From Gongronella butleri (taxonomy: Eukaryota > Mucoromycota > Mucoromycetes > Mucorales > Cunninghamellaceae), in NCBI GenBank assembly GCA_025201375.1, contig JAIWZP010000081.1, forward strand, positions 1 to 64,000: a stretch of DNA of 64,000 nt, in the 5' to 3' direction. Shown in pieces: positions 1-12,450 of this stretch. The translations under genes and the position numbers were made by a program. Each line of letters starts with the position of its first letter. The first letter of the stretch is position 1. The notes beneath the pieces are model-generated. The model had not been told where the DNA came from and searched no databases. It saw only the letters and a program-made list of their open reading frames with translations.

Positions 1-1364
1 AATTCGCCTTTTGCCTTTTTGTTCGTTGTCTCCTTTGTTTAATCATACCTTGATCGCTTTGTTCTTCATCTCTTGCCGTTTTGTCATGCAATCACGCTAA
101 GCATGTCATCCTGCAGCCCACAACTTTCCCCCCAACAGACGCGTCTCCAGGGAATTGCCTTTTCTGGCACCCTGTGCGCCTTTGCAGGTGACCGCATCGA
201 CGATAAGCCATGATCGTGACATCTTGGTGTACCCAAAACATTGCCAACACGCTTCCATCGCACAAAAAGGTGGTGATAGCATCAAATTTTGCTTAAGGAA
301 GGAGATTTGCTGCCCGATTCGGGGGCTGTGTGACACAAGACAATGAGCTCCAAAGGCAAAACGACAAATGATAGGGAGGCGCGGCATGCAACGGCACAAT
401 TTTCTGACAATTTGCCAAGGATGATGTCCAAAAGGGCCACGGCAGCAGGTTTTTTTGTCCGAACCATGTTTGTCCATGTGGTTCCTGACGACGAGCAAAC
501 GGGTGAAACAAACAATGGGCTGCTCTGAGACAATGAGAGGCGAGCCCACGCGACGCGATCTCTTATTTTTAGCGGATCACCAGGCACGAAGCGATCAGGT
601 GTCCCGCTTGGTCATTGACCCCGTTGCCAGATTGAGGGGAAACAGCGGCGGGGACGGATGAAAAAAAAGGAGGAGAACAGGGAGACCCACAGGCACAGAC
701 TTGGCTTTTCTATCTCATTTTTTTTTTTATGAAGCGCGGGATCTTTTCTGTGCAAAAGCATCCCCGAAAGGCGGTCCTCGCATTATTGTGAGATGCACGC
801 GTCGTCGGATAGTGGATGGCGTGAGAGCGAGGTGCCATTGGGCGAGAGAAAATGCGACAACAAGCTTATTGTCAGTGAAAAAAAAATAAGGTTCAAGCTG
901 CTGTGATCGTGGAATGGCATGCAAAACCCAATGTTCTGCGGACAGGGACCTCATAATTGGCAACGGCCGCATTTCCCACACTGAGGGGGAGGCAAGCTGG
1001 CACCCGTCGGACACGCGCGCCATCATCTTTTTTTTTTTTTTGTCGCGTCTGCAGGATAGCAATTTTTTTTTGCCTTCCAGGGCCGTGTTGTGCACAAACA
1101 CAAGAGGTGTTTTGGAGGGCAAGGAGAGGGAGTGCACCCGAATTGAGGTTGGACCCAAACAAGTAAAAACTAAATTGGAGTGGGAGGCTTTCATGTGGCA
1201 CGATCGCTTTGCTGATGGGGAAAGGTCTTTGGTTTTTTGGACCTAGGCCTTTTCTTTTTAGAAAAAACCAACGCGAAACCGTTGTTACAAGGCTGCACGA
1301 GCAAGAATGGATTGGCACAGATTGCCATTGGATGAACTAGACGCGATTGGAGAAACGAGGACGT

Positions 1365-1406
<42 letters not shown>

Positions 1407-1664
1407 GAAAAAAAAAGGCAAGCCCTTTTTTTGGATGAGTGTCACCGCACTGCCCAGTGGAAAAAAAAATCCTTTTTTGATTTCTCTTGTCAGGTTTCGC
1501 CCTCGGCACCTCTCTCTTTCTTCTTTTCCCCTGTTTCCCTTTGTTCGAACACGCCCGCCCCCCTCCTTTTTTTAATACTCGCTTTTATAGTTTTTGGACT
1601 GCTTCTTTCCCTTTTTTTTTTTTTTTTGTTCTCGTTTTGTGCAAAACAAGTGCTCCTCTTCATC
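1..1664. other. Leading stretch with no supported gene
   Basis: No frame here shows a recognisable protein domain or a convincing exon chain. The open frames overlap on both strands and are mostly homopolymer-driven. Visible structure is a run of about 38 A at 1367-1404, several T runs of 8-15, and a pyrimidine-rich stretch just before 1665 that probably serves as promoter and leader of the next gene. Confidence 0.6.
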
Positions 1665-3178
1665 ATGGCGCTCGGTCTTCCTTTACTATTGTCCTTGATA
1701 GCCACACAGGTCCAGGCCGTCGCCATATTCGACAAACGACAGGGTACGAGTAAAAATAGAAACATTATCCATTTTCAGCCATTTCAACGTGCCCGCCCCT
1801 CACACCCATTTTCTATTTTTTATTTTTTTTGTTTTTTTTTTTTTACAGCCGTGTCGTCCAGCACTTGCGGTGGAAACAATAATTCGATCACTATTTGCTC
1901 GCCGTCGTCCAGCTCTGTCTGGTACAATAATACGTATCAAGAAATCATTTGGAATTACAAGTAAAAGCGACTCGATTTGCCTCGACGGGCATTCCACACG
2001 GACGCGTTGACAGCTCACCTCGATTTTATTTTTTATTTTTGTGCTCTTAGCAACCCCGTTTTCAATCACCAAGTATGACGGCAGAAAAGCAAAACATTGA
2101 CGCATGATTTTGATGCGACGAGCGACCGACCTGACGCCCCAATTCCTTTTTTTTCTTCCTTTTGCAGGACACATTGACTTTTTACATTTTGCAGCCGGCA
2201 TCAGGCAGCAATTCCAATAGCAGCAACAGCAGTAGTAGTAGCAGCAGCAGCAGCAGCAGCAGCTACCAGACAATCAAATCACTCAATGTCAATACGGCGC
2301 TCGGCGCGCAGGTCGTGCTTGTTGATGATTCCTTTTATCCATCCCTTTTGCCCGACAACAGCCCCAATGTCACGCTACATGTCAGCGCGTACATTGTCGG
2401 CGCTGGCGTCGACCCATTAACAGAGATTGCCAATCCATTGACCATTTATCCGCTACCTGTGCCATTCACCATGATCCGTAAAATTTGCAAAAGAGCCAAA
2501 AAAAAAAAAAAGCACTGACAGGCTAGCGACAAGAAAGAAAGAAAAAAAAGGGGTGGCCGGGCCTGACTCCTTTTTTTTTTTTCTTTCCCTTTTTACCTGA
2601 TAGAGAACTCGCATAATACTTCATCGACGCACAGCAGCAACAATGGGACGTCGTCAGCACCACAATCGACGTCTGGGGCGTCATCGGGCAATCTTGCAAT
2701 TCCCAATTGGGCCATTGCTGTGATTGTTGTCGCTGGCGTTGCGATCATTGCCGCGGCATTGGGGTCATTCTGGTTCCTAAGACGCGTTCGACGTCACCGG
2801 CAGCAGCGCAAGCTTGCGGCGGACGAATTGGTGGTGCGCGACACGAAACACGAGCCGAGCAGCGCGTTGTCATCACCCACGAGCCATCCGTCCAGTACGC
2901 ATCTTGTGGGCACTCTCAAAACGGCGCAGAGCTCATCCATCAACTCATTCACACCCATCCTTGGCGGCGCGTCAGGCTCCTTGCGGGGCGCATCGCCCAC
3001 CACAGAGACATCGCCGCCTCATCAGCTGAAATCCGTCACATCCGCGGCCACGGCCAAGAAGGATGGTGTCCTCAGCTCCAATGATGCCATGATGCTGGCA
3101 GATACATTTAGGAAACACTTGAGAAAACCAGAATGGACAGACGACAGTGAATCCGCCTTGCTGGAAGAAAAAAAGTAG
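1665..3178 (+). CDS. Type I single-pass membrane protein, Ser/Asn-rich lumenal domain, unknown function
   Basis: Five exons fit in frame: 1665-1743, 1849-1960, 2051-2072, 2168-2477 and 2604-3178, giving about 365 aa. Seen: a signal peptide (residues 1-19, ending VQA), a lumenal region with two Cys and several N-x-S/T sites, a Ser/Asn homopolymer tract made from AGC/AGT repeats, one membrane helix at about 208-232 followed by a basic stop-transfer stretch (RRVRRHRQQRK), and a Ser-rich cytoplasmic tail. The start is the first ATG before the signal peptide, after a pyrimidine-rich leader. The order signal peptide, glycosylated domain, helix, basic tail resembles fungal surface sensors or Golgi type I proteins of the Psg1 kind, but no family was recognised with certainty. 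Exon 3 is only 22 nt, so its boundaries are the least certain. AATAAA-like signals follow near 3360. Confidence 0.75.
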
Positions 3179-3578
3179 GCAATTTCTTTGCCACCTCTTT
3201 ATATTATGCTATTTTTGATCATTGTTGTGCATCCATACCCGTCTTTCATCACGCCCTTCCCCTCTTTCCCCTCCCCTCCCCCCTTTTGCCCATCCACGCT
3301 CCCTGCACCCTCCCCTTGACCCCCTTTTCATCATCATCATCATCATCATGCTTGCCTCAAATAAATAAAAATATAAAAAAAAAGGGAAACACTATCAACA
3401 CAAAAGTCTTTTGCTTCGCTATTGGCAACCCCAAGGAAAGCGGAGCTGCCATGGGGGACCTGAATTTGGCCCTGAGCTTGAATTGGAGCGGTGTTTTTAT
3501 GTTTTTGCTTTGCTTTTTTTTTTCTGCTTTTATTGTTTTTTTGTTTTGCTCGATTTCTTCTTACGCTTCTTCTATTCT
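3179..3578. other. Intergenic region between membrane protein gene and PUS4
   Basis: It holds the probable polyadenylation region of the upstream gene (AATAAATAAA near 3360), a short CAT trinucleotide run near 3330-3348, and T-rich promoter sequence before PUS4. No gene is visible. Confidence 0.6.
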
Positions 3579-4553
3579 ATGACGCTCCTGAAGCAGTCGC
3601 TGAGCGGCGTGCTTGCTGTATACAAACCCAGCGGCATGACGTCACGCCAGGCCGCGACGCAGGTACAAATGAGTCTGACGAGCCTGGTTTATGACACGGC
3701 CACTCCCTGGCAGGTCAAATTCCGTGACCGGGTAAAGGTGGGCATTGGTGGCATTTTGGACCCTCTTGCGGAAGGTGTACTTGGTACGTAATGAAGAGAG
3801 CATTGACAAAAAAAGAAAAAGCAAAATCAAAATCAAAAATCAATGAAATCGACCATTTCCTCCTGTTGCATTGCATCTTTCGCTATAGCATCGCGTCTCA
3901 CTGAATCTTTTTCTGGCTTGTCTAGTGCTCGGTCTTGAAAAGGGATGCAAGCAGCTCGACGCGTTTCTCAAAGGCAACAAGGTGTATGAAGGAACAGCCC
4001 AATTCGGCCAAGCTACCGACACCTATGATGTGGACGGCCAGGTGACCGAGACAATGCCCACAGACCACATCAATCAGGACCTTTTAGAGTCGCTTCTTCC
4101 GTCGTTCCGAGGCACGATCCAGCAAATGCCACCTTTGTAAGTGTTTTGCTCTTTTTTTTTTTTAAAAAAAAATCTGATGATCTCATGGTATTTCATGCTT
4201 CGAGCAGGTACAGTAGCCTCAAGATGCAGGGCAAGAGGCTGTACGAATATGCACGCGAGGGCAAAGCGCTGCCTAAACCCATTGAAGCACGGTCCGTGAC
4301 AATCCATCGGCTGGAATTGCTCGATTTCAACGACAACACCAAGCAGGCACGATATCTGGTTCATTGTGGGGGCGGCACATACATCCGGAGTCTGCTCCAT
4401 GACATGGGGCATGGCGCACGCAGCTGCGCACACATGACGCGTCTTGTACGCACGCAGCAAGGCCCGTGGACGGTGCAGGATTGCCTCTCCCTGGACGATT
4501 TTCACGACTTGGACCGCGTCATGCACGCATTGGCACACACACCTTCCTCATGA
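3579..4553 (+). CDS. PUS4: tRNA pseudouridine-55 synthase (TruB/Pus4 family)
   Basis: Converts U55 to pseudouridine in the T-loop of tRNAs; yeast Pus4 serves cytosolic and mitochondrial tRNAs. Exons 3579-3783, 3926-4136 and 4208-4553 give 253 aa. Seen: an N-terminal KPSGMTS motif (16-22), the TruB catalytic motif GGILDPLAEGVL with the nucleophile at Asp61, the PPLYSSLKMQGKRLYEYAR motif that follows the second intron, and the GGGTYIRSLLHDMG motif. The first intron splits the catalytic motif just after its last Leu. The protein is much shorter than the yeast enzyme of about 400 aa, nearer to a minimal TruB core, with no obvious targeting peptide or PUA-like tail. The ATG sits just before the first conserved block. 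Confidence 0.93.
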
Positions 4554-5191
4554 AATGTATTTAGATACCCTTTTTAAACAGTCGATTTTGCAAAAAACGA
4601 AAAAGAAAGAATAGAAAAAAAACCGCCAAATGGCTAGATTCATGCATCGAGGTAGAGTCGTGAACTTTGTGCGGCGCTAAATTGGCAAATTGTTGTGATT
4701 GCACCAAAATAGGTGCCCAGGTGACTCGGACTCGCCCATTTCTGTACGCCAAAAAAAAAAAAAAGAAAAAAGAAAAAAGAAGCAGAGGCCTGTTTGACCC
4801 TTTTGGTTCATTGCTTCTCCTTGCATTGCCATTGTCTTGCTCAGTACCCATTCCTTGCTTTTTTTTGTCAGTCTTTGCTGGTTTTTTTTTTTTTTTTTTT
4901 TGCTTGGGACCCCATTGTAGATAGGCCCGATTTTGATTGTGAGCGCCCTCATCCCCCCCCTTTTTTTCGTTCACTCTCTGAAATTTGCCCCTTTTTTTCG
5001 CAAGGCACCCTTTTTGTTTCTCTCTTTTTTCCTTTTCCCTCTTTTTTTTTGTTTATTGCTGTTGTCGTGGACGCTTATTTCTTTGTCGGTCACTTTTCTT
5101 GGTTTTTTTTCTGCACATACCCACCAGGAGCTTCACGACCTGTCGCCCCACCCCACGTCTGTCTGTTTTATTTCAGCATTTTGGTTGCAAG
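4554..5191. other. Intergenic / GRR1 leader region
   Basis: T-rich and A-rich homopolymers dominate. A pyrimidine-rich stretch ends in TTTCAG at about 5171-5176, shortly before the GRR1 start codon, and could be the 3' splice site of a leader intron. No independent gene is supported. Confidence 0.55.
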
Positions 5192-7401
5192 ATGGACACC
5201 GACGAGCGCATGTGCGCATATTCTCACGCGCAAGCAATGCCACCTGAATTGGTGTCGTATATTCTACAATTTGTGCTCCAGGGCAAGGATCTGCTGCAGT
5301 GTGCGCTGACGTGTCGCGCGTGGACCTTTCACGCACTGGAGGCGCTCTGGTACAAACCGCAATTCCGCAACAACGCGCAATGGTCCGTATTTTGCGAAAT
5401 TCTTGCCGACGCGGGCACGTGGGCGTACCCGTACGCCTCCTTTGTACGCCGCATCAACCTATCGTCGCTCTCTACAAATGTCCACGATCAACACCTTGCC
5501 CTACTTGCTCAATGCCACCGCATCGAGCGCATCACCCTCATTGGCTGCACGGCCCTCACCGACGACGGTCTCACGGGCCTGCTGAGCGAATGTGTCGGCG
5601 AGTACGTCACATCTGTCGATCTCAGCGACATCACCACCATCACCGACCAGTCCATCTTTAAAATTGCTGCAAAGTGCCCTTCTCTCCAGGGCCTTAATCT
5701 CAGCATGTGTCATGAAGATCAATCGCGCTGCACAGACGTCACCGATGCCAGCATTTGTCAAATCGCCGCCTCATGCCCTCAATTGCGACGCGTAAGACCC
5801 GCTAAGAAGAAAAAGAAAAAAAAAACAGAAACATCAGTCTCATTTCCCACACACACACCTCTTTTTTTTTGACGCAGATCAAGCTTAGCAATTGCACAGC
5901 GCTGACGGTCAAGTCGGCCATGGCGCTTGCACGCGGGTGTCCGCGGCTGCTGGAGATCGATTGCCCTGTAAATGACGAGGCGCTCGCCGAGATTTTCCTG
6001 CGTCTCAAGGAATTGCGCGAATATCGGCTACAGCAGGGCGAGTCGATCACCGACGCGATTGTGCGTCCTTTTTATGCGGCGAATGTACCTTTTGAGCTCA
6101 TGGACGAGCAATATCGGCGCAGCGTCGCACACGGCCTGCGGCGGCCGCTGGAAGTCAAGGCCGGTAGTTTCCATCAGCTGCGATTCTTGGATTTGTCGAA
6201 TGCAGCATTCATCACCGACGAGACGGTGCGCGTGCTTGTGCTTGCTGCGCCCAAGATCCGCAGTCTCGTGCTAAACAAGTGCAAGCAGATCACGGACGAT
6301 GCCGTGCTTGCCATTTGCCAATTGCACCGCTTTTTGCACTATTTGCATCTTGGCCACTGCGAATTGCTGACGGACAAGTCCATTATCGAGCTTGCGCACA
6401 CATGCACGCGCATCCGCTACCTCGATCTTGCCCAGTGCTCAAATTTGACCAATGAGGCCGTTGTTGCGCTTGCCACTATGCCACGACTCAAGCGTATTGG
6501 CCTTGTCAAGTGCTTCAACGTGTCCGACGTTGGCATTGACGCGTTTGCACAGAATCCACGCATGGCCAGCTCGCTCGAACGCGTGCACCTCAGCTATTGC
6601 GTCAAGTTGTCCGAAGCCTCTATCCGCCGACTGCTCAATTTCTGCTACAGGCTCACGCACCTTAGCCTAACACACGTCCCCGCGTTCCTGCGCACCGAAT
6701 TGTTCCAATTCCGCCGCGCGCCGCCCAAGAACTTCTCACAACAACAACAAAACGTGTTTTGCGTGTTTTCCGGCTCGGGTGTCAAGGAATTGCGCACACA
6801 TCTCAACAAATCGTCGTCATCCTCAGCGGCACGCCTGCGCCCGACGCAACAGCCCCCCACACCGGGTGCTGCGTCAACAACCATGGTGTTTTCGGCAGCA
6901 CCCACCACGCCGCATCCATTTACCCCGGCGCCCGTTGCGCACGCGCTGCCACCACCCGCATTGGCTAGTGGTCCTCACCATCTCACGCCATCGTCGTCCG
7001 ACCCCGTCCTGCGACGCACCGCCAATAATGGCGCCATGCCCTCGTCGACAACACCCGCCATGGGTTCGTCGTCGCAATATCCCGGTGCCGCGCCCACCGA
7101 CCGCCCGTATTGGAACTTTGGCGTGCCTTCCATGGGTGTCATGCTCTCCAATGGCGTCTTTTTACGCCACAATACCGACTGGTCATCCCAGCAGCAGGAC
7201 CAGCAGCCATCGCAAGCGCTCCAGCATATGCAGCACCAACATCACCCGCAGCAGCCACACACACCAGCTCACACCCCAGACCCATCACGCCCAAACACCC
7301 CCGGTGTCATTACCCGGCCCAATCCTGTGACAATCGATGATCCCATGGAGATTGACGACGACGATGACGTGATGATGGAAGACGAGCGCCTGATGGAGTA
7401 A
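5192..7401 (+). CDS. GRR1: GRR1-type F-box / leucine-rich repeat protein
   Basis: Substrate receptor of an SCF ubiquitin ligase; in yeast Grr1 links nutrient and glucose signalling to degradation of cyclins and regulators. Two exons, 5192-5791 and 5878-7401, encode 707 aa. Seen: an F-box at about 15-55 (MPPELVSYILQFVL...CALTCRAW), then about 12 Cys-containing LRRs of the GRR1/AMN1 type with repeated L..L.L..C..LTD spacing (about 85-480), and after them the block characteristic of Grr1 orthologues, with FRRAP and FCVFSGSGVKELR at about 485-505. The C-terminal 200 residues are Pro/Gln/His/Thr-rich and end in an acidic tail (DDDDDVMMEDE). The intron has a run of A after the 5' splice site. An AATAAA lies at 7568-7573. 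Confidence 0.94.
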
Positions 7402-7653
7402 GGCGAGGCAATCGTGTTTTCCCCCCTTTGATACTCTTCTTTTATCCATTTTTTTCTTTTTCGTTTTTTTACCCCTGACCATCCCCCTTTTTTTCTGTTT
7501 ACCCCCCCCCCATCTTGCTCTGCTTTTATTCTTGCTCATGTCTATATCATATCGCTCGCTTTGCTTTAATAAATTGTACGCTTCGGTGTTTGCACTCTCC
7601 CTTGCTCTTGCTGGGTGGAATTCAATGGCTGCGTGATCTCTCTCTCTCTCTCT

Positions 7654-7690
<37 letters not shown>

Positions 7691-9929
7691 ACGTGCCGGT
7701 ACGTATTATAGGTACTGTAGGACCGTATTGTAATGAACAGTATCCGCTGGTCAAAATTTGGAGGCAAATGGTCAGGCTTATCGGGAGGAGCGCGTAAAAT
7801 ATTATTTGATGCTGGGTTTTCACAACGACGCGTGATGAATCATCTCAAATGAATAATTGGCGGTCAAACGCGGTGAAAGGGCTTGTGGTTTGGAAACATC
7901 GCTTTGTGTCCTCGACGAGTTAGCCTTCAGGAATCGTTTTGATCCTGATTTAGCCCTGATTTTATAAAAAATGCGTTTTCTCAGGACTGAGTCATCCGAT
8001 CTCCGAGAAAATTTGGAATCATTGAAGTTTCGAGTCGATTGTCCACTGGTTTAAATTTGGAGCCGCAAGGACAGGCTTATCGGGAGAAACGCGCCGATTA
8101 TTATTTGGCTCTGCATTTTCACTTACTGTAGCTAACACGAATCTCGAAATTTCTCAAGACTGAATGGTCTGAAATTTCGAATCCATTGCTCGTCATTGAC
8201 CTGATGGATCGCGCTCATTTTGATATGTTTTATTTGCTGTTCATGCGAATTTTCTTGTGCGCAATTTTGGCATTGTTTACGGAGACCAATTTTTTTTATT
8301 GCGAGTTTGCCATTGTAATAAAATGTTGATTTTGCATGCGTAACGCCCCAACGATTACTGACAGCTGCAACAAGGGCCCCGAGTTTTGGACAGCTGAGCT
8401 GGGACTTGGTCGGGTATTGTTTTGCCGTGATCGGAATGCACCCTCTCCACTTTGCATAGCGCGTCTTTTTTTTTTTTTTTTTTTTTGCATTTTCCTCATC
8501 CTCATTCGTTCGTTTGTGACCTCTGCAGGGATTCTCGGATCATATGTAATCTGTCGACCCTGGTGTGAATTTTTCGCTTTTTCGAGTTAATGCGCGTGTG
8601 CAAGGGCCATTGTGCAACGCGATGAGAGCACACGTTCGCACACAGAGATTTGGATACACATTTTTTTTTTTTTTACAATGATCTGGAGCCAAATCAAACC
8701 TTCAGAAGGTTGCTGTGGGTGGGGGGAGCTGGTGGCAGAAATGCTTTGATCAGAGTCAAACATTGATCCGGTGATGTACCCTTTGATTAGAACATGTCTC
8801 TTTTGTTTCCTTTGGTTTTCCCGGGCGCTTGGTGTGACCTCACTTTATTGATTTTGCATTGACATGGAGGATGTCAACAAGACGTGGCGTGGGGGGGGGA
8901 GGGGACGCAGAGAACAGGGAGGATGTTTTGTTTTGCCACCCAACAATTATTACAGCCACACTGGTTTTATGCAAAAGGCAGTTTGCCGGGTTTCAAAAGA
9001 TCTCGTTTATTATTTTGCGTGTGTCCCAATGCAAATGGTGGGGGGGTGACACACACCTCTTCTTTCAGCATCGGGAGTGACAACAAAAAAGAGTGACAAT
9101 TGGATTTTTTTTTAGAATACACGCATAAATAAATGTTGGTAAGGAGAAAATGCTCGTTTGTGTTTGTAAATGTGTGTGTGTGAACTCTGCATGTGTCACG
9201 CCGGGTGGCGCAAGCAATAGGACGATGTTGCTGTGTGTGTGTGTGTGTGCACGTTTGTGTGTATGCGGCTTCTTTATTTTATTTTTTTTGTTTTTGGCTC
9301 AGGCGAACCAACATGTGCGCTCAGACACATGGTCGGGTCGCAGCCGAGGGCGCGCGCGCATCGATCCAGTGTCGCTGATCCTCGATTCACAATTTTCGAA
9401 CAATTGTTCTCTTTTTTTGTCGTCAAACACATCCCCCGCGGCCTTGCCGCACACTTGACTCTAATTTGCTCCTTGGTTTCCCTCTCCCCCAATAAAACGA
9501 TATGAGGTGCGCGTCCAAGCTGATCGTCAACGCATCTAGGTTTTGCTTTTTGGGTCCCATCCCCCACGTGGATCCGGCCTGCTTGACCCTGGAAATTCTT
9601 TTTTTCCACGCTAAAATAGATGACTTGGATCGTGCACTTAGCAAACATGGGATGTGAAAGATGACAATTGGGGTGGGGCGATGTGACACGAAATGGGAAA
9701 TGGTTGAACTTGGTTTTTTTTATTTGATCCTCCTTGACACACAGAGGGTACTTTAAAGTGCATAAAAAAATGTAAAAGTGAGGGAAGAAAGAGCAATTGG
9801 GGGAGACGAGAGGCCATCTATGTACAAAGTGATACAACTAGCGAAAAGAGAACAAGAAACGCGCTTGGCGCGCGGCGCCGCGACGGAAACAGGCAAATGC
9901 GCGTTTGAACTCGTTTTTTTTTTCGAGGT
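7402..9929. other. Intergenic region without a supported gene
   Basis: No convincing gene. It holds the GRR1 polyadenylation signal near 7568, a CT run followed by a T run of about 28 (7638-7688), a pair of related segments at about 7739-7830 and 8040-8130 (separate entry), a T run at 8466-8486, and GT-rich DNA at 9171-9262. The region just left of 9930 is the SRP68 3' flank. Confidence 0.6.
7739..8130. repeat. Pair of diverged direct repeats, about 300 bp apart
   Basis: Segments starting near 7739 and 8040 share a common order of words: CTGGT..AAATTTGGAG, CAGGCTTATCGGGAG, CGCG, ATTATTTG and TTTTCAC. The spacing inside each copy is similar, so they look like diverged direct copies. No coding potential is visible. 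Confidence 0.5.
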
Positions 9930-10246
9930 TTACTTTGCGCCGCCAAAGCCCAAGAATCCCCAGAGGCCTGAGCCTTTGTTGGCTTCGGCTCGCTGCTGCA
10001 GAGCCTCGGGGTATTGGATGTGATTGGCGGCAAGATCAAAGTAAAAGGGTTTGCAAGGAATGGGCTGGAACTTGGGCGGCAAATCGATCAAATGGGGCAC
10101 CTTTGCGCCGTGCGGCGTCAATGTCGTGGGATAGTCGTCAAGACGTTGCAGGAGCGCCACCTAACATGTCAAAAACAAGTGAGTCGTGGCACATAAACAA
10201 CACACACACACACACATAATATACAGAGCCACACACACACAGAAAG

Positions 10247-10316
<70 letters not shown>

Positions 10317-12295
10317 CCACACACACAGAGAGCCACATACACACAGTGCGCGCTTCATCCTTTTTTTGATCCCTTCCTTTGTTTACCTCATCTTGCATTT
10401 GCTGCATCTTATCGGCCGCTTCCTTTTCAGACACATCACCATTGTGCAAGTACCAATTGGCTTGAGCCTTCCAAATGCTAGTCTGGATCGCTGCTTCGAC
10501 GCGTTGCAGGTCGTCGGTGGTGACTGTAAGCACGGCGTCATCGTCAAACCCGCGGGATTGTTGCAGTTGCTGTTTGGCGGTCGTCACATGCAATTGAGCA
10601 CGTTGATACAGAGCGAATGCCTCGGGCAACTTTTGCGACTCGACATAGGCCTTGGCCACGAGCTTGCATCTGAATTGATTCGGAAGAGAAAAAAAAATCG
10701 TGAGATGGGGCGATCGGCGCGGATGGATCTTGGCTTTTTTTTTCTCCCTACCTCTGTGCCTTGTAGAAACTAGTGAGGATTTCCATTTCAGACTCAAACG
10801 CGTGGCGGTCCTTGACACCTGGCAAGTCTTGGATGTAACCAACATGCTAAAGCAAAAAAATAAAAAAATAGTCAGCACAAAACTTGGTTTTTTTTTTTTT
10901 GGGTTAGTAATTTTTTTTTTTTACCTTGAGGATGTCATCCCAGAGCTTGATGAGGTGTTGGACCTTGTCATTCTTGAGAGAATCGAGGAGAGCGAGGTTG
11001 CGATGGATGGTGTAAGCGTAGTAATGGTAGGTGATGTAGGTGTGGACCCAAGCCAATTGTTCGGATTGCTTGGTGGACTTGTTGGACGCGACGCGTGCGG
11101 CTGCGTCCTTGTCCTCGCGCACGAGCTTCTTGACACGCTTCTCAACGTCCGCCCAATCGGCAAGGAGGGCATCGTAACGGTCAATGACGTTCTTTTGTTC
11201 GGCGAGGTCAACAGCGGTGCGATCCTTTGCCTTTGCGACGGCATCGGCCAATGCTGGCTGGGCAATGGTCAATGGCTCGTAGCGCCAAAGGAAGTGGGTG
11301 TTGGAGGCAGCGGCATTTGTGCCTGACTGAGTGGCCGCATCGCCGAGGGTGCTGTTGAGCTGTTTTTCAAGCGATTCGAGATTATGCTGCTGTTTCAATT
11401 GAGCAATGAGGGCATCCATATCCTGGTGATTGGCGACGATCTGGAGCTTGTACGCACAGAAGCGCAAATTGGCGTCCATGTCCTCAATAGCGGCGTAAGC
11501 AAGCGATTGATCATGAGGCGCCGTGCCTGGTGCGCGTGCAAATCGATCGTAGATGGTGCGTGCTTCCAAAAGACACGTGAGCGCGTCGTTCCATTGTTGC
11601 TGCTCAAAGCACAAGTAGCCTTGCATCGTCGCCGCGTATGCCTTGGCATGAAGCACGGAACGCGCGTCAACAGCATGCGTCTCGCACAAAACGAGCAATT
11701 GTTGCGCAATCTGCGCGGCGCGCTTCAATCGCTTCGTCAGATGGTGTCTCTTGCGCGTGTCCAGGCTCGTCGTCGACTCCTGCTTCAATTCCATGCTGTA
11801 CGCCCATGCGCGCTCCGCATCGTACACGTAAAGTTGCAAATAACGCGCATCATCAAGCACCTCCGGAAGCTCCTTTTGCTTGTTCTGCTTCTTGCTGTTC
11901 GCCTGCGTCATCGACAGCATCTGACGAAGACGGTGCACACGACGGGTGCAGTGCTCGCTTGAAAAATTAAAAAAAAAAACGCAGAGTGAGTCGATTTTTT
12001 TCTGTTTTATCCTTTCAATTTGCATTTTTTTCTTTCAATTCTCTTTTCTCGCCCTTACCGGTAGCGGTGGTAGTCCTGGTGGCGCAAGCCGTATTGCATA
12101 CGAGCCTCATTGATGATCTTGAGGACTAAAACATGGTGAAAACAGTGAATTTACAGTGCAAATGGCGAAATGGTCCTATTTCTTACCATCCAATGACAGG
12201 GGCTTAGTATCAATGTCCATTTCTAAGCAAATGGGACGTGTTAGAGGGACTTTATAATGAGAGAAACCACATCGTTTACCTTGGGGACCTGACAT
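9930..12295 (-). CDS. SRP68: Signal recognition particle subunit SRP68
   Basis: With SRP72 it forms the large protein heterodimer on SRP RNA, which targets ribosomes making secretory proteins to the ER. Seven exons on the minus strand fit in frame: 12295-12280, 12222-12187, 12125-12059, 11957-10925, 10846-10752, 10669-10387 and 10160-9930, giving 586 aa (yeast 599, human about 627). Family marks: LKIINEARMQYGLRHQDYHRYR followed by RRVHRLRQML in the first 60 residues (the RNA-binding start of SRP68), a long helical middle, and a conserved C-terminus (PPKFQPIPCKPFYFDLA...LGFGG) where SRP72 binds. The first three exons are very short, so the start depends on splice choice, but the joined frame restores the conserved N-terminus exactly. 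Intron 6 contains a CA/GA microsatellite. Confidence 0.92.
10199..10345. repeat. Compound (CA)n / (GA)n microsatellite inside SRP68 intron 6
   Basis: On + there is interrupted (CA)n from about 10199, a long CA tract to about 10289, a GA tract at about 10289-10315, then more CA units. It lies wholly inside the last SRP68 intron (10161-10386). Confidence 0.9.
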
Positions 12296-12450
12296 GATGT
12301 CAATCTAGTGGTGAAAAAGAGAAAAGAACAAGGAAGAAGGATGCGGGAGCTGAATTGACACACCAGTCGCTTTTTTGTGACGTGGGGAACTTTTTTTTCT
12401 CTCTTTTGCAACCCAGCTTATTTTGCTTTTTGCTCTCTTTTTCTTTGTCC
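12296..12450. promoter_or_regulatory. Upstream region of SRP68, possibly divergent
   Basis: About 150 bp separate the SRP68 start codon (minus) from a possible small plus-strand gene at 12451. The DNA is T-rich on both sides. A shared promoter is an inference that depends on the doubtful gene. Confidence 0.3.

Noticed and set aside
10138..10878. Uninterrupted 246-codon minus-strand frame as one exon of SRP68
   Set aside because: It reads through introns, including the CA/GA microsatellite, giving Cys/Val/Leu/Ser repeats. The spliced version restores the family sequence.
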